Assembly: GCF_002101555.1 (NCBI RefSeq)
Contig: NZ_LQOL01000034.1
Coordinates: 1-64,000, forward strand
From: Mycolicibacterium canariasense
GTDB taxonomy: Bacteria; Actinomycetota; Actinomycetes; Mycobacteriales; Mycobacteriaceae
Direction of reading: 5' to 3'
Length of the DNA: 64,000 nucleotides
Shown here: piece after piece, positions 53,756-62,264 of the stretch
Layout: the number at the start of each line of letters is the position of its first letter
Numbering within the stretch: the stretch's first letter is position 1
The notes under the pieces: generated by a model
Told to the model about the DNA's origin: nothing
Databases searched by the model: none
What the model saw: only the letters and a program-made list of their open reading frames with translations
Made by a program: the position numbers and the translations under genes

Positions 53756-54379
53756 ATGGCCGGCCGCGACGCCCACTTCTACCGCCCCGCCGAGGGAACC
53801 GGACTTCCCCACGACCCGTTCAACGCGATCATCGGCCCGCGCCCCATCGGGTGGGTGGCCACCCAGGACCGCGACGGCGTGCGAAATCTGGCTCCGTACA
53901 GCTTCTTCAACGGCTTCAACTATCGTCCGCCGATCATCGGATTCGCCTCGATCGGCTGGAAGGACACCGTCGCCAACGTCGACGCCACCGGCGAGTTCGT
54001 GTGGAACCTGGCCACTCGTGACCTTGCGGCCCAGATGAACGAGACCGCCGCCACCCTGCCCGCCGATCAGGACGAGTTCGAGCGCGGCGGGCTGACGCCG
54101 GTCCCGTCGGCGGTGGTCTCCGCACCCCGCGTGCTGGAGAGCCCGGTCAACTTCGAATGCCGGCTGACTCAACTGACCCGACTGCAGGATGCCGGCGGGA
54201 CCGCCCTGGACACCTGGCTGGTGCTGGGCGAGGTGGTCGCGGTGCACATCGACCGCGACCGGTTGGTCGATGGCGTCTATCAGACCGCGGCGGCTCATCC
54301 GATCCTGCGGGCGGGCGGCCCGGCCGACTACGCCGAGATCAGCCCCGCCGCGATGTTCACGATGGTGCGGCCGGCCTGA
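53756..54379 (+). CDS. Flavin reductase family (FMN-binding split barrel) protein
   Basis: The 207-residue protein has the DIM6/NTAB-type flavin-binding core: FNAIIGPRPIGWVATQDRDGVRNLAPYSFFNGFNY, SIGWKDTVANVDATGEFVWN and VNFECRLTQLTRL. It could supply reduced flavin to a monooxygenase, or act directly on a substrate. ATG 53756 after GGGGAGTGAGA. It lies downstream of the GAF-PucR gene on the same strand, probably co-transcribed, and likely functions with the neighbouring hydroxylase cluster. Confidence 0.83.
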   Translation: MAGRDAHFYRPAEGTGLPHDPFNAIIGPRPIGWVATQDRDGVRNLAPYSFFNGFNYRPPIIGFASIGWKDTVANVDATGEFVWNLATRDLAAQMNETAATLPADQDEFERGGLTPVPSAVVSAPRVLESPVNFECRLTQLTRLQDAGGTALDTWLVLGEVVAVHIDRDRLVDGVYQTAAAHPILRAGGPADYAEISPAAMFTMVRPA

Positions 54380-54401
54380 ACCGGGCAACGCCGGTCCTCT
54401 C

Positions 54402-54438
54402 GGACTTTGCCAGGTCGGTGCACCGGCGAGCAAAGTCC
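54402..54438 (+). terminator. Possible terminator after the flavin reductase gene
   Basis: GGACTTTGC (54402-54410) and GCAAAGTCC (54430-54438) form a 9-bp stem around a 19-nt loop. The loop is large and no T-tract follows, so function is uncertain. Confidence 0.3.
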
Positions 54439-54532
54439 CGGTGCGCACGTGGTGTGCAATCGGTGCGGCGGTAGCGGTGAGTAGTCGGCCCCCGGGCGCG
54501 CGCACCGACCGAATCGATGAGAAGATCCGCAT

Positions 54533-54841
54533 GTGCGTGAACACCCCGAGGACCCGGCCGTGAGCCAGGCGCGGCAGTTCTTGGCCGCACTCTACGATCA
54601 GGTCGCCGAGATCTCGCACAAGCTCGAGGTCGTCGATGCGCGTAACCGGCGCGCTCGTGCCCGCGGCACCGCACGGGTGGATCCCCGGGCCGGTGATCTG
54701 CGCCGGGAACTGTACGAGGCGCATCGGTTGATCGACGGCTTGCATCGCCGATTCCCGGAAACCGCTGCGCCCACACTGTCTTTCGGGCGGCAGGTCCGCG
54801 GTCAGGCTCGATTGGCGGCCAGCACGGAGAGCAATTCGTAG
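54533..54841 (+). CDS. Small helical hypothetical protein
   Basis: The 102-residue product is highly charged and helical ([33 protein letters not shown]... [20 protein letters not shown]). A coiled coil is likely. It lacks a signal or membrane segment. The GTG start is uncertain; a second GTG at 54560 (MSQARQFL) is possible. Its last 40 bases overlap the convergent ureohydrolase gene. No family is recognised. Confidence 0.5.
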   Translation: MREHPEDPAVSQARQFLAALYDQVAEISHKLEVVDARNRRARARGTARVDPRAGDLRRELYEAHRLIDGLHRRFPETAAPTLSFGRQVRGQARLAASTESNS

Positions 54842-55755
54842 CCGACGTGTGCGGCGGCGATGCCGGTGATCTCGGCATGGTCATAGGCCGGTGCCACCTC
54901 GACGATGTCGGCGCCCACCACGTCCAGCCCGATCAGCCCGCGCAACGTGTTGAGCAGTTCGCGCGAGGTCATACCACCGGCTTCGGGGGTACCGGTGCCC
55001 GGTGCGTGGGCAGGGTCGAGCACGTCGATGTCGACCGACACGTACACCGGGCCGCCGGACAGCCGCTTGCGCATCCGTTCCACGATCGAGGCCACCCCGT
55101 CGACCTCGTAGTCGTCCGAGCGGATCACCTGGAATCCGAGCACGGCGTCGTCCTCGAGATCGTGTTTGCTGTACAGCGGGCCGCGGATGCCGATGTGCTG
55201 CGACCGTTCCATGTCGATCAGGCCCTCCTCGCTGGCCCGCCGGAACGGGGTGCCGTGGGTGAACGGCGCCCCGAAGTAGGTGTCCCAGGTGTCCAGGTGG
55301 GCGTCGAAGTGCAGCACGCCGATGGGGCCGTGGTCGCGCGCCAGGGCACGCAGGATGGGCAGGGCGATGGTGTGATCGCCGCCGATGGTGAGCACCTTCG
55401 CACCGTCCTTGCGCAGGTCGGTGACGGCGGCGTCGATGGTCTCGATCGCGTCGGCGATATCGAACGGATTCACCGCGATATCCCCGCAGTCGGCCACCTG
55501 CTGAGCGGCGAACGGCTCGACGTCGACGGCGGGGTTGTACGGCCGCAACAGCTTCGACGAGGCGCGGACGTGGCCCGGGCCGAACCGTGCGCCGGGACGG
55601 TAGGACACCCCGCTGTCGAACGGGATGCCGACGATGCTCACGTCGGCACGGCCGACCTGGTCGAGGCGCGGCAACCGGGCAAACGTGCCGGGCTCGGTGT
55701 AGCGCGGATGGCGGGTGGCGTCGATCGGACCGATGGGGCCGTCGGGGTGACTCAT
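54802..55755 (-). CDS. Agmatinase/guanidinobutyrase family ureohydrolase
   Basis: The 317-residue enzyme has all the dimanganese motifs: [18 protein letters not shown] and [19 protein letters not shown]. The Pro-Gly-Thr-Gly-Thr-Pro sequence is typical of agmatinase, guanidinobutyrase and proclavaminate amidinohydrolase groups rather than arginase. It removes urea from a guanidino compound. Its ATG overlaps the NCS1 permease gene by 4 bases. Together with the divergent amidase gene it suggests a guanidinobutyramide-type or agmatine pathway. Confidence 0.88.
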   Translation of the reverse strand: MSHPDGPIGPIDATRHPRYTEPGTFARLPRLDQVGRADVSIVGIPFDSGVSYRPGARFGPGHVRASSKLLRPYNPAVDVEPFAAQQVADCGDIAVNPFDIADAIETIDAAVTDLRKDGAKVLTIGGDHTIALPILRALARDHGPIGVLHFDAHLDTWDTYFGAPFTHGTPFRRASEEGLIDMERSQHIGIRGPLYSKHDLEDDAVLGFQVIRSDDYEVDGVASIVERMRKRLSGGPVYVSVDIDVLDPAHAPGTGTPEAGGMTSRELLNTLRGLIGLDVVGADIVEVAPAYDHAEITGIAAAHVGYELLSVLAANRA

Positions 55756-57215
55756 TTTTCCTCCGCTTCAACGGTGTTGGCGATCGCGGCGGCATCGGCG
55801 GGATCACTCAGGGACGGGTCGGCGGCAATGCGGGCCAGCTCGTCGGACACATCGAGGGTCCGGGTGACGGCGATGTAGACCACGCCCGACACCAGTAGAC
55901 CTATCACGAAAGCGATGTCGACATCGCCCATCGCGGCGGCGACCGGTCCGGTGTAGAACGGCAGTACCAGGAACGGAATCTCGGCGGCGATGCCCGCGGC
56001 GAACGCCGCCAGCCCGCGCCAGGACCAGGCGCCGTACACGCCCGCCGGGGTGAACAGGTCAGCGATCACGTAGTGCCCACGGCGCACGAAGAAGAAGTCG
56101 GTGAGGTTCACCGCGGTCCACGGCACCAACAGGTACAGCATGATCAGCAGCGTGGTGTTCAGCGCCGCGGTCGCGTTCGACAGCAGCAGGCTCATCGCCA
56201 GCCAGGCCGCCGCCAGCACCAGGATGGTGACCACCCGCAGCCGCCGGGTGGGACGCACGGAACGGACCGAGTCCAAACCGGTGACGACGGTGAGCATTCC
56301 GCTGTAGGCGTTCAGCCCCATGGTTGCCACCAGCACCAGCGTCGAGACCACCGCAAGGACGCTGCCCAGCATGGGGACGGTGGCGTTGCCGGTGGTGTTG
56401 ATGCCCGCCAGCGCGTCGGACGCCCCGAGGTAGGTGGCCATCCAGCCGCCCAGCGGGATGAGCCACATCGGCGATGCGGTGGCGCCGACGAACACCGAGG
56501 TGATGATGGCCGAGGGCTTGGTGTCCCGAGGCAGGTACCGGCTGTAGTCGGACACGTACGGGGCGTAGGTGATGTTGTACGACGCCGCCACCCCGAACTG
56601 CGCCAGGAAGGCCACCCAGGTGAAGCCACCGGCGGCCGGTGTCGTGGCGTGTACGTCACCGGACAGCACGCCGTAGGTCAGCATCAGCCACAGCGGCAGC
56701 GAGATCCAGAACAGCACCCGGAAGGCCTTGTGCAGCAGGTCATGCCCGAAGATGGCCAGGCCGGCGGCGACGGCGGTGATCGCCACGGCCACCGCCACCG
56801 AGTTCCAGCCGAAGATCTCCTGCAGACCGGATTTGATGATCACCACATCGACGACGTTGAATCCGACGAAGGTGAACAGCGTGCCGATCAGCGGCAGGAG
56901 CACACCGCGGTAACCGAATTGGGCCCGCGACTGAATCATCTGCGGCAGCCCGAGCACCGGGCCCTGGGTGGCATGGAACGCCATGAACAACGTGCCGAAG
57001 GCGATGCCCGCGATCCCGGCGACCACCGTCCACCACAGGGACAGGCCGAGGCTGGGGCCCACGAACCCCAGCGCCAGGGTGAAAGGCTGGAAGTTGCCGA
57101 CGAACCAGAACGGACCCTGGTGGCCGACTTTGCCGTGCCGTTCGTCGTCGGGCACGTAGTCGATCGAGCGGGTCTCGATCAAGGTCCCGGACCGGTCGGT
57201 GCTGGGAATGGTCAT
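55752..57215 (-). CDS. NCS1 family permease (cytosine/purine/allantoin type)
   Basis: A 487-residue permease with about twelve helices. It has NCS1 traits: [34 protein letters not shown] near the N-terminus, [17 protein letters not shown], and [18 protein letters not shown]1 proteins import nucleobases, hydantoins, allantoin and related nitrogen compounds with H+ or Na+. ATG 57215 follows AGGGAGAA. It heads a two-gene leftward operon with the ureohydrolase and faces a PucR regulator, so its substrate may be a guanidino or ureide compound. Confidence 0.87.
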   Translation of the reverse strand: MTIPSTDRSGTLIETRSIDYVPDDERHGKVGHQGPFWFVGNFQPFTLALGFVGPSLGLSLWWTVVAGIAGIAFGTLFMAFHATQGPVLGLPQMIQSRAQFGYRGVLLPLIGTLFTFVGFNVVDVVIIKSGLQEIFGWNSVAVAVAITAVAAGLAIFGHDLLHKAFRVLFWISLPLWLMLTYGVLSGDVHATTPAAGGFTWVAFLAQFGVAASYNITYAPYVSDYSRYLPRDTKPSAIITSVFVGATASPMWLIPLGGWMATYLGASDALAGINTTGNATVPMLGSVLAVVSTLVLVATMGLNAYSGMLTVVTGLDSVRSVRPTRRLRVVTILVLAAAWLAMSLLLSNATAALNTTLLIMLYLLVPWTAVNLTDFFFVRRGHYVIADLFTPAGVYGAWSWRGLAAFAAGIAAEIPFLVLPFYTGPVAAAMGDVDIAFVIGLLVSGVVYIAVTRTLDVSDELARIAADPSLSDPADAAAIANTVEAEEK

Positions 57216-57335
57216 GCGTGTTCTCCCTGTGTGGCGTTGGTCATACTGTCGCCGGATTCGCAGCCCGATGCCATAGCGATTTTGTTCAGTCTGCCCATTA
57301 GCATTGGACGATATGTACAACCGGTCGGTCCTGCG

Positions 57336-58799
57336 GTGATCACCGTCCGCGATGTCGCCACGGCGGCGTCACTGCACCTCACGGTGGTGGCCGGTGCGGC
57401 CGGACTGGACCGCGAGGTCGCCTCGGCGCACGTCTCGGAGCTGGTCTCCCCGGGAGACTGGTTGCAGGGCGGTGAGCTGTTGATGACGGTGGGCCTGCTG
57501 CTGCCGATGACCGACGAGGACTGCCGAGCCTACGTGTCCACCTGCGCGACGGCCGGCGTGGCGGCGCTGGCCCTGGGCGTCGGGCACGGCCTGCCGTACC
57601 GGGAGTGTCCGGAGCCGTTGCGCGCGGCGGCCGAGCAGGCCGGCATCACCATGCTGGTGGTGCCCGACCGAACCCCGTTCATCGCCGTGACCAAGTGGGT
57701 GTTCGAGACGATCGCCCGGCAGGAGCGGCGCGGCTTACAACAGGCCATGGAGAACAATCGCCGGCTCACTGCAGTGGCCACCAGTTCCGCGCCGCTGCCT
57801 GCGCTGCTGTCGGCCTGGGCGGCGACGAGCGCCACCCCGTGCGTGGTGTGTGACGGTGCGGGTGGCCTGGTGGCCGCGAGCCCCGGCACCCCGCCGGACA
57901 TCGTCGAAAGGGCACGCGCGAGTTGCGGGCAGATGGACGGCCGCAGCTGGGCGGTGGTGGACGGGTTCGAGGTGCACGCCATCGGCGCCCGGGTACCGCT
58001 GGCCTATGTCGCGCTGGGGGCCGATATGGACGCCGCCACCCGGGCGTCGTCGACGGTGCTGGTCTCGCTCATCGCCGTGGACCGCGAGCGGCGCGAACTC
58101 TCCGACGAGCCCGAGCGCCGCCGGCGCGAGCAGGTGTTCGGGCAGCTGCTGCGGGCCGGCATGAAACGCGAACGCGCCCAACAACTGGCGGCCGGGGTGG
58201 GGCTGTCTGGCGAACACTGCCACGTCGCCGTGGTCGATGGCGCGGGCGAGGAGCTGGCCTTCCGGTTGCGGTCCACCCTCGACGGTGCACTGGTCCGGGT
58301 GAACGGCCCGACGGTCGAGATCGCGCACTGGGATCTGGGTGCCCTGACCGAGACCCTGGCCACCCACGCCGGTGGGCTGCCCACCGGCGTCGGCGCGGCG
58401 ACCAGTCCGGAGACGCTCGGGGTGTCGGCCGCGCAGGCCCGGTCACTGGTGCCGGTCAGCCGGCGGCTGGGCCGCATCGTCACCGCGGGTGAGGGTGAGA
58501 CGGTGTCGCTGCTGTTGTCGCTGGGGGAACCCGAGACGGTGCGCGGATTCGGTGACGCGGTGCTCGCACCGCTGGACCAACTCGAACCGGGGGAGCGGGT
58601 GGAGCTGTTGCGCACCCTTGACCAGTGGCTGCGGGTCAACGGGGCGTGGGATCCCGCCGCGGCCCGGTTGTCGGTGCACCGCAACACCGTTCGCAATCGC
58701 ATCGAACGGATCGCCCAGCTGACGGGGCGACGCTTGGACGACGGCGACGACCGCATGGAGCTGTGGCTGGCGCTGAAGGCCCGCACCGCGCTGCCGTGA
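57336..58799 (+). CDS. PucR family transcriptional regulator
   Basis: The 487-residue protein begins with the PucR N-terminal domain (ITVRDVATAASLHLTVVAGA..., VSELVSPGDWLQGGELLMTVG), has a central region, and ends with the HTH_30 (AWDPAAARLSVHRNTVRNRIERIAQLTGR). PucR governs purine/ureide use in Bacillus. The GTG at 57336 starts at the conserved domain; the longer upstream frame is antisense to the permease gene. It is divergent from NCS1-ureohydrolase and followed by the amidase gene after 13 bases, so it likely controls both. Confidence 0.88.
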   Translation: MITVRDVATAASLHLTVVAGAAGLDREVASAHVSELVSPGDWLQGGELLMTVGLLLPMTDEDCRAYVSTCATAGVAALALGVGHGLPYRECPEPLRAAAEQAGITMLVVPDRTPFIAVTKWVFETIARQERRGLQQAMENNRRLTAVATSSAPLPALLSAWAATSATPCVVCDGAGGLVAASPGTPPDIVERARASCGQMDGRSWAVVDGFEVHAIGARVPLAYVALGADMDAATRASSTVLVSLIAVDRERRELSDEPERRRREQVFGQLLRAGMKRERAQQLAAGVGLSGEHCHVAVVDGAGEELAFRLRSTLDGALVRVNGPTVEIAHWDLGALTETLATHAGGLPTGVGAATSPETLGVSAAQARSLVPVSRRLGRIVTAGEGETVSLLLSLGEPETVRGFGDAVLAPLDQLEPGERVELLRTLDQWLRVNGAWDPAAARLSVHRNTVRNRIERIAQLTGRRLDDGDDRMELWLALKARTALP

Positions 58800-58812
58800 C
58801 TACACTGCGCTG

Positions 58813-59610
58813 ATGACCCGGATCGCATGTTGTCAGATCGCGCCCGTGTTCGGTGACTTGACGGCCAACACCGCCCTGGTCGTCGAGCAGATCCGCGCCG
58901 CGGTCACGGCCGGTGCCGATGTCGTGGTGCTGCCCGAACTGGTGACCTCCGGCTACATGTTCGCCGACGCCGACGAGGCTCGCGCGCTCGCGCAGCCGGC
59001 CACCGCGGACACGTTCGCCGAGTGGATCGCCGCGGCCGGTGACGCCGTCGTCGTCGGCGGCTTCCCGGAGAGCGGCCAGGACGGGCTGCTCTACAACAGT
59101 GCGGTGCTGCTCGACGGATCCGGTGTGCTGGCCTTCTACCGCAAATCGCATCTGTGGGACCGGGAGAAGTTGATCTTCACTCCCGGCGCGGCGGTGCCGG
59201 AGGTGGTTGCCACCCGGCACGGCGCCATCGCGGTGATGGTGTGCTATGACCTGGAATTCCCGGAACTGACCCGGCCGGTGGCGCTGGCCGGGGCCGAACT
59301 CATTGCCGCACCGGTCAATTGGCCACTGTTTCCCCGCCCCGACGGCGAACACTCCGGCGAGGTGATCAACGCGATGGCCACCGCCAGGGCCAGCAAGGTG
59401 GCCGTCGCCTGCTGTGACCGGGCGGGGGTGGAACGCGGGCAGGCGTGGACGGAGGGCAGTGCGGTGGTGTCCCCCGACGGGTGGGTGCTCTCGGCCGTGG
59501 GCTCCGGCGTGGGCATGGCGATCGCCGATGTCGACCTGAGCGTCACCCACAACAAGGCGCTCACCGAGTACGTGGATCTGTTCGGTGATCGGCGTCCCGA
59601 GTTGTACTGA
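58813..59610 (+). CDS. Carbon-nitrogen hydrolase (nitrilase superfamily amidase)
   Basis: A 265-residue C-N hydrolase with the Glu-Lys-Cys triad: PELVTSGYMF, FYRKSHLWDREK and VMVCYDLEFPELTR. The length and the short N-terminus match amidases acting on omega-amides or N-carbamoyl compounds, e.g. 4-guanidinobutanamide amidohydrolase or a deaminated glutathione/omega-amidase type. It lies 13 bases after the PucR gene. With the ureohydrolase it would convert an amide with a guanidino group into an amino acid, ammonia and urea (inferred). Confidence 0.87.
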   Translation: MTRIACCQIAPVFGDLTANTALVVEQIRAAVTAGADVVVLPELVTSGYMFADADEARALAQPATADTFAEWIAAAGDAVVVGGFPESGQDGLLYNSAVLLDGSGVLAFYRKSHLWDREKLIFTPGAAVPEVVATRHGAIAVMVCYDLEFPELTRPVALAGAELIAAPVNWPLFPRPDGEHSGEVINAMATARASKVAVACCDRAGVERGQAWTEGSAVVSPDGWVLSAVGSGVGMAIADVDLSVTHNKALTEYVDLFGDRRPELY

Positions 59611-59614
59611 CCTG

Positions 59615-61138
59615 TCAGCGCGTGGATTTCACCAGTTGTGCGAAGTTGAACTGCCAGCGCTCCACGATGTGGAAGCCCATCCGCTCGGGCACCTGGTAGG
59701 CAGGCGCCCGGCTCAGCCGCGGTCCCGGGTCCAGTGCGGCGCCGCTCTGCCGGTCCGGGACGGCGCGATCGCGTTGGGATACCGTCCACAGTACGGTGCA
59801 TGCGCGAACCCGGTCGGCCACCCCCCAGATGCCCAGATGCGCGTCCCACAACCGATTCCGGTCCGCGGCACGCATCCCGCGGCCGGGATCGATCAGCTTG
59901 GCGTAGGCCGCCGGTCGGGCCGCGGTCAGCGGACGGATCGGGCCAGGCATCCAGTTGGTGGTGTTGTCCACGATCAGGCAATCACCGGGTGCGGCGTGCG
60001 CGGTGATGACGTCGGCGACCTGGCTGAAATCCATGCCGCCCTTGGCGTACGGTCCGCGCTGGACGATCAGGAAATTCGGTGTCGCGGCGACGGCGAGGAC
60101 GGCCAGCACCGCGGTGGCGCGCTCCCGCGTCCGTACGATGCCCACGATGCTCACCCCGAGCAGCAAGGCCATTGCCGGGGCGGTGTACGTGAGATAGCGC
60201 GGATAGTAGATCGGTTCGGCCACAAACGAATACGCCAGCAGCACCGCGGTGGGCAGCACCACCCAGGCCAGGCTGAGCCGAAGCAGCGTGCGCGCCCCGG
60301 GCTCGGTCGGCCGTAGCCGCCGGATGAACAACGGCAGCAGCAGGATCATCCCGGCGCACACCGCGAACGCCAGGCTGTCGTCGAAGTACTGCTCCTTGAG
60401 AATCTCGCCGACGGTATGTGCCGACGGCGGTGAGATCCACCGCACCTGGGCTATCTGGGTGCGGCAGAACAACACCAACGGCGCGACGGCGAGTACCGCG
60501 ACGCCGGCGGCGCCGGCCCACGCCGCGGTGCGCCGGCGGTCACGCAGTGTCGCGACGAATACTCCGTGCGGCAACACCAGCAGCACCAAGAAGACGTTGA
60601 GCACGGCGGCCAGCGCCAAACCGGCGCCGTAGGCCACCCACAGGCGGGGCCGGCGCGTCGACGCGACCAACAGCACCGTCAGCCACACCGCGACGGCGGC
60701 CGTCAGCGCGTACGAGCGTGTCTCGATGCCGGCCCACGTGACCCTGGGCAAAATCGCGAACACCACACCCGCGGTGACCGCGGCCGAGCGGCCGACGAAC
60801 CGCTTGCCCAGCGTCACCACTCCGGCCGCGGCGAGGCCGACGGCCAGGCAACTGGAGAATCGGGACCAGAACTCGGTGGCCGGGAACACCGCGAACCAGC
60901 CGTGCATCAGCAGGTAGTACGCGCCGTGCACGGCGTCGATGTTGCCCAGCAGGCGAGCGAGCTCCGGGATGGTGCGCGTGCTCGCGGAGATGGTGGCCGC
61001 CTCGTCGAACCAGAACGAGGGCCTGGCGGCACCGGCCGCGCTCACGGCGATCGCGAAGACCGCCACCAGCACCCCGTCCAGGCGGCCCGAACGCAGCAGC
61101 GCAGTCGATTCTCGCCGCGTGAGCAGGGACAATTCCAC
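59615..61138 (-). CDS. GT-C mannosyltransferase, positional homologue of Rv1635c (CapA)
   Basis: The 507-residue integral membrane protein has about ten helices and a large C-terminal soluble part. An early extracytoplasmic WFDEAATIS loop carries the acidic pair of GT-C enzymes; polyprenyl-phosphate-mannose would be the donor. In M. tuberculosis Rv1635c adds the first mannose cap to lipoarabinomannan and is next to Rv1636, as is this gene. Whether it caps lipoarabinomannan here is unknown; it could transfer mannose to another acceptor. GTG start, convergent with the amidase gene at 4 bases. Confidence 0.72.
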   Translation of the reverse strand: MELSLLTRRESTALLRSGRLDGVLVAVFAIAVSAAGAARPSFWFDEAATISASTRTIPELARLLGNIDAVHGAYYLLMHGWFAVFPATEFWSRFSSCLAVGLAAAGVVTLGKRFVGRSAAVTAGVVFAILPRVTWAGIETRSYALTAAVAVWLTVLLVASTRRPRLWVAYGAGLALAAVLNVFLVLLVLPHGVFVATLRDRRRTAAWAGAAGVAVLAVAPLVLFCRTQIAQVRWISPPSAHTVGEILKEQYFDDSLAFAVCAGMILLLPLFIRRLRPTEPGARTLLRLSLAWVVLPTAVLLAYSFVAEPIYYPRYLTYTAPAMALLLGVSIVGIVRTRERATAVLAVLAVAATPNFLIVQRGPYAKGGMDFSQVADVITAHAAPGDCLIVDNTTNWMPGPIRPLTAARPAAYAKLIDPGRGMRAADRNRLWDAHLGIWGVADRVRACTVLWTVSQRDRAVPDRQSGAALDPGPRLSRAPAYQVPERMGFHIVERWQFNFAQLVKSTR

Positions 61139-61570
61139 CTGGTCGACCCCCGTTCAGGTTGTGGGCGCAACCGTAATGCCCCCGCCGGTACCGGTCCAGT
61201 CGACGCCAGCGTGAGGTCAGTGGGGCTGGGGCGCAGGACCTTCCGGGCGTGCTGCCGATCGGCTTGGCCGCCCGCGTCGGTCCCGTCTCCAAACACCGGC
61301 GCGGCGAACGATATTGAGTGTCGATGTGATGGCCGCACAACGGGTGTCGACGGTTTGACCTCGGTCACGTCCGCGGCCCGTTACGGGCATGTCCTGCGTC
61401 ACCAAAATGCCTGATCCGGGGGACGAGCCGATACCATCGGTACCCGAATGACGTCGCCGGGCGTGACCGGCGCGCCGGGTGTCGCCAATCGCGCCCCCGG
61501 TCGTCGAGCAAAGGGTTACTGTCTCGGGTGGCGTAGCTATGGAGAAGGTTCTGAGACTGGGAGGGCATGA
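61139..61570. other. Divergent intergenic region between the GT-C gene and the stress protein gene
   Basis: No gene is seen in these 432 bases. Short frames on both strands have no ribosome sites and atypical composition. It must carry promoters in both directions. TTACTG (61514-61519) and TAGCTAT (61534-61540) are candidates for the promoter of the stress protein; GGGAGGG lies 5 to 11 bases before its ATG. No riboswitch or small RNA fold was recognised. Confidence 0.5.
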
Positions 61571-62014
61571 ATGAGCGCCTATCGGACCGTGGTCGTCGGT
61601 ACGGACGGATCGGATTCGTCACTGCGTGCCGTGGAGCGTGCAGGGGAGATCGCGGCCAATGCCGGGGCAAAGCTGATCGTCGCGACGGCATATTTCCCGC
61701 AGAGTGAAGATCATCACGCCGCCGACGTCCTGAAGGACGAGGGCTACAAGATGACCGGCAACGCCCCCATCTACGCCATCCTCAAGGAGGCCAGCGACCG
61801 GGCCAAGGTCGCCGGAGCCACCGACATCGAGGAAAAGGCCATCGTCGGAGCGCCCGTCGACGCGCTGGTCGACCTGGCGAACGACTCCGGGGCCGACCTG
61901 CTGGTGGTCGGCAACGTCGGGCTGTCCACCATCGCCGGCCGGCTGCTGGGATCGGTGCCGGCCAACGTGGCGCGCCGCTCCAAGATCGACGTCCTCATCG
62001 TGCACACGTCCTGA
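61571..62014 (+). CDS. Universal stress protein (Rv1636 orthologue)
   Basis: A 147-residue single-domain Usp. It has VVVGTDGSDSS at the first strand and GNVGLSTIAGRLLGSVPANVARRS with the G-2X-G-9X-G-(S/T) nucleotide motif. Rv1636 binds cAMP in preference to ATP, and the surrounding residues (PIYAILKEASDRA, IVGAPVDALVDLA) are highly alike. An out-of-frame ATG lies 4 bases upstream. A strong terminator follows, so it is monocistronic. Confidence 0.93.
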   Translation: MSAYRTVVVGTDGSDSSLRAVERAGEIAANAGAKLIVATAYFPQSEDHHAADVLKDEGYKMTGNAPIYAILKEASDRAKVAGATDIEEKAIVGAPVDALVDLANDSGADLLVVGNVGLSTIAGRLLGSVPANVARRSKIDVLIVHTS

Positions 62015-62033
62015 CACCGCCTCGATAAGCCAA

Positions 62034-62065
62034 CGAAAGGCCCGGCGCTCGCGCCGGGCCTTTCG
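62034..62065 (+). terminator. Intrinsic terminator after the universal stress protein gene
   Basis: Arms 62034-62048 and 62051-62065 are perfectly complementary (15 bp) with the central bases opening to form the loop. It is followed by GCGG rather than a T-run, as is usual here. Confidence 0.85.
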
Positions 62066-62264
62066 CGGTGTTCCGGCCGGAACCGGGGAACCGGCGAAAG
62101 GTCGGCCGAGACACCGGATCTGGTCTGCGGCCCAGCGGGCTCGCGGGGAGCTTGCGGCCGGGCGCCCTTGGACTTGCCGGCCTGAAATGTCCGACCCCTT
62201 CTGCAGAATTCGGCTACAGACAGCCGCACGTGGTGTCACACTCGGCCATGAGGGAGGTCGAGCC

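Noticed and set aside
56073..57335. Upstream extension of the PucR regulator frame (to 56073)
   Set aside because: The extension runs antisense through the NCS1 permease gene and has His/Arg/Gln-rich shadow composition; the PucR domain begins at 57336.
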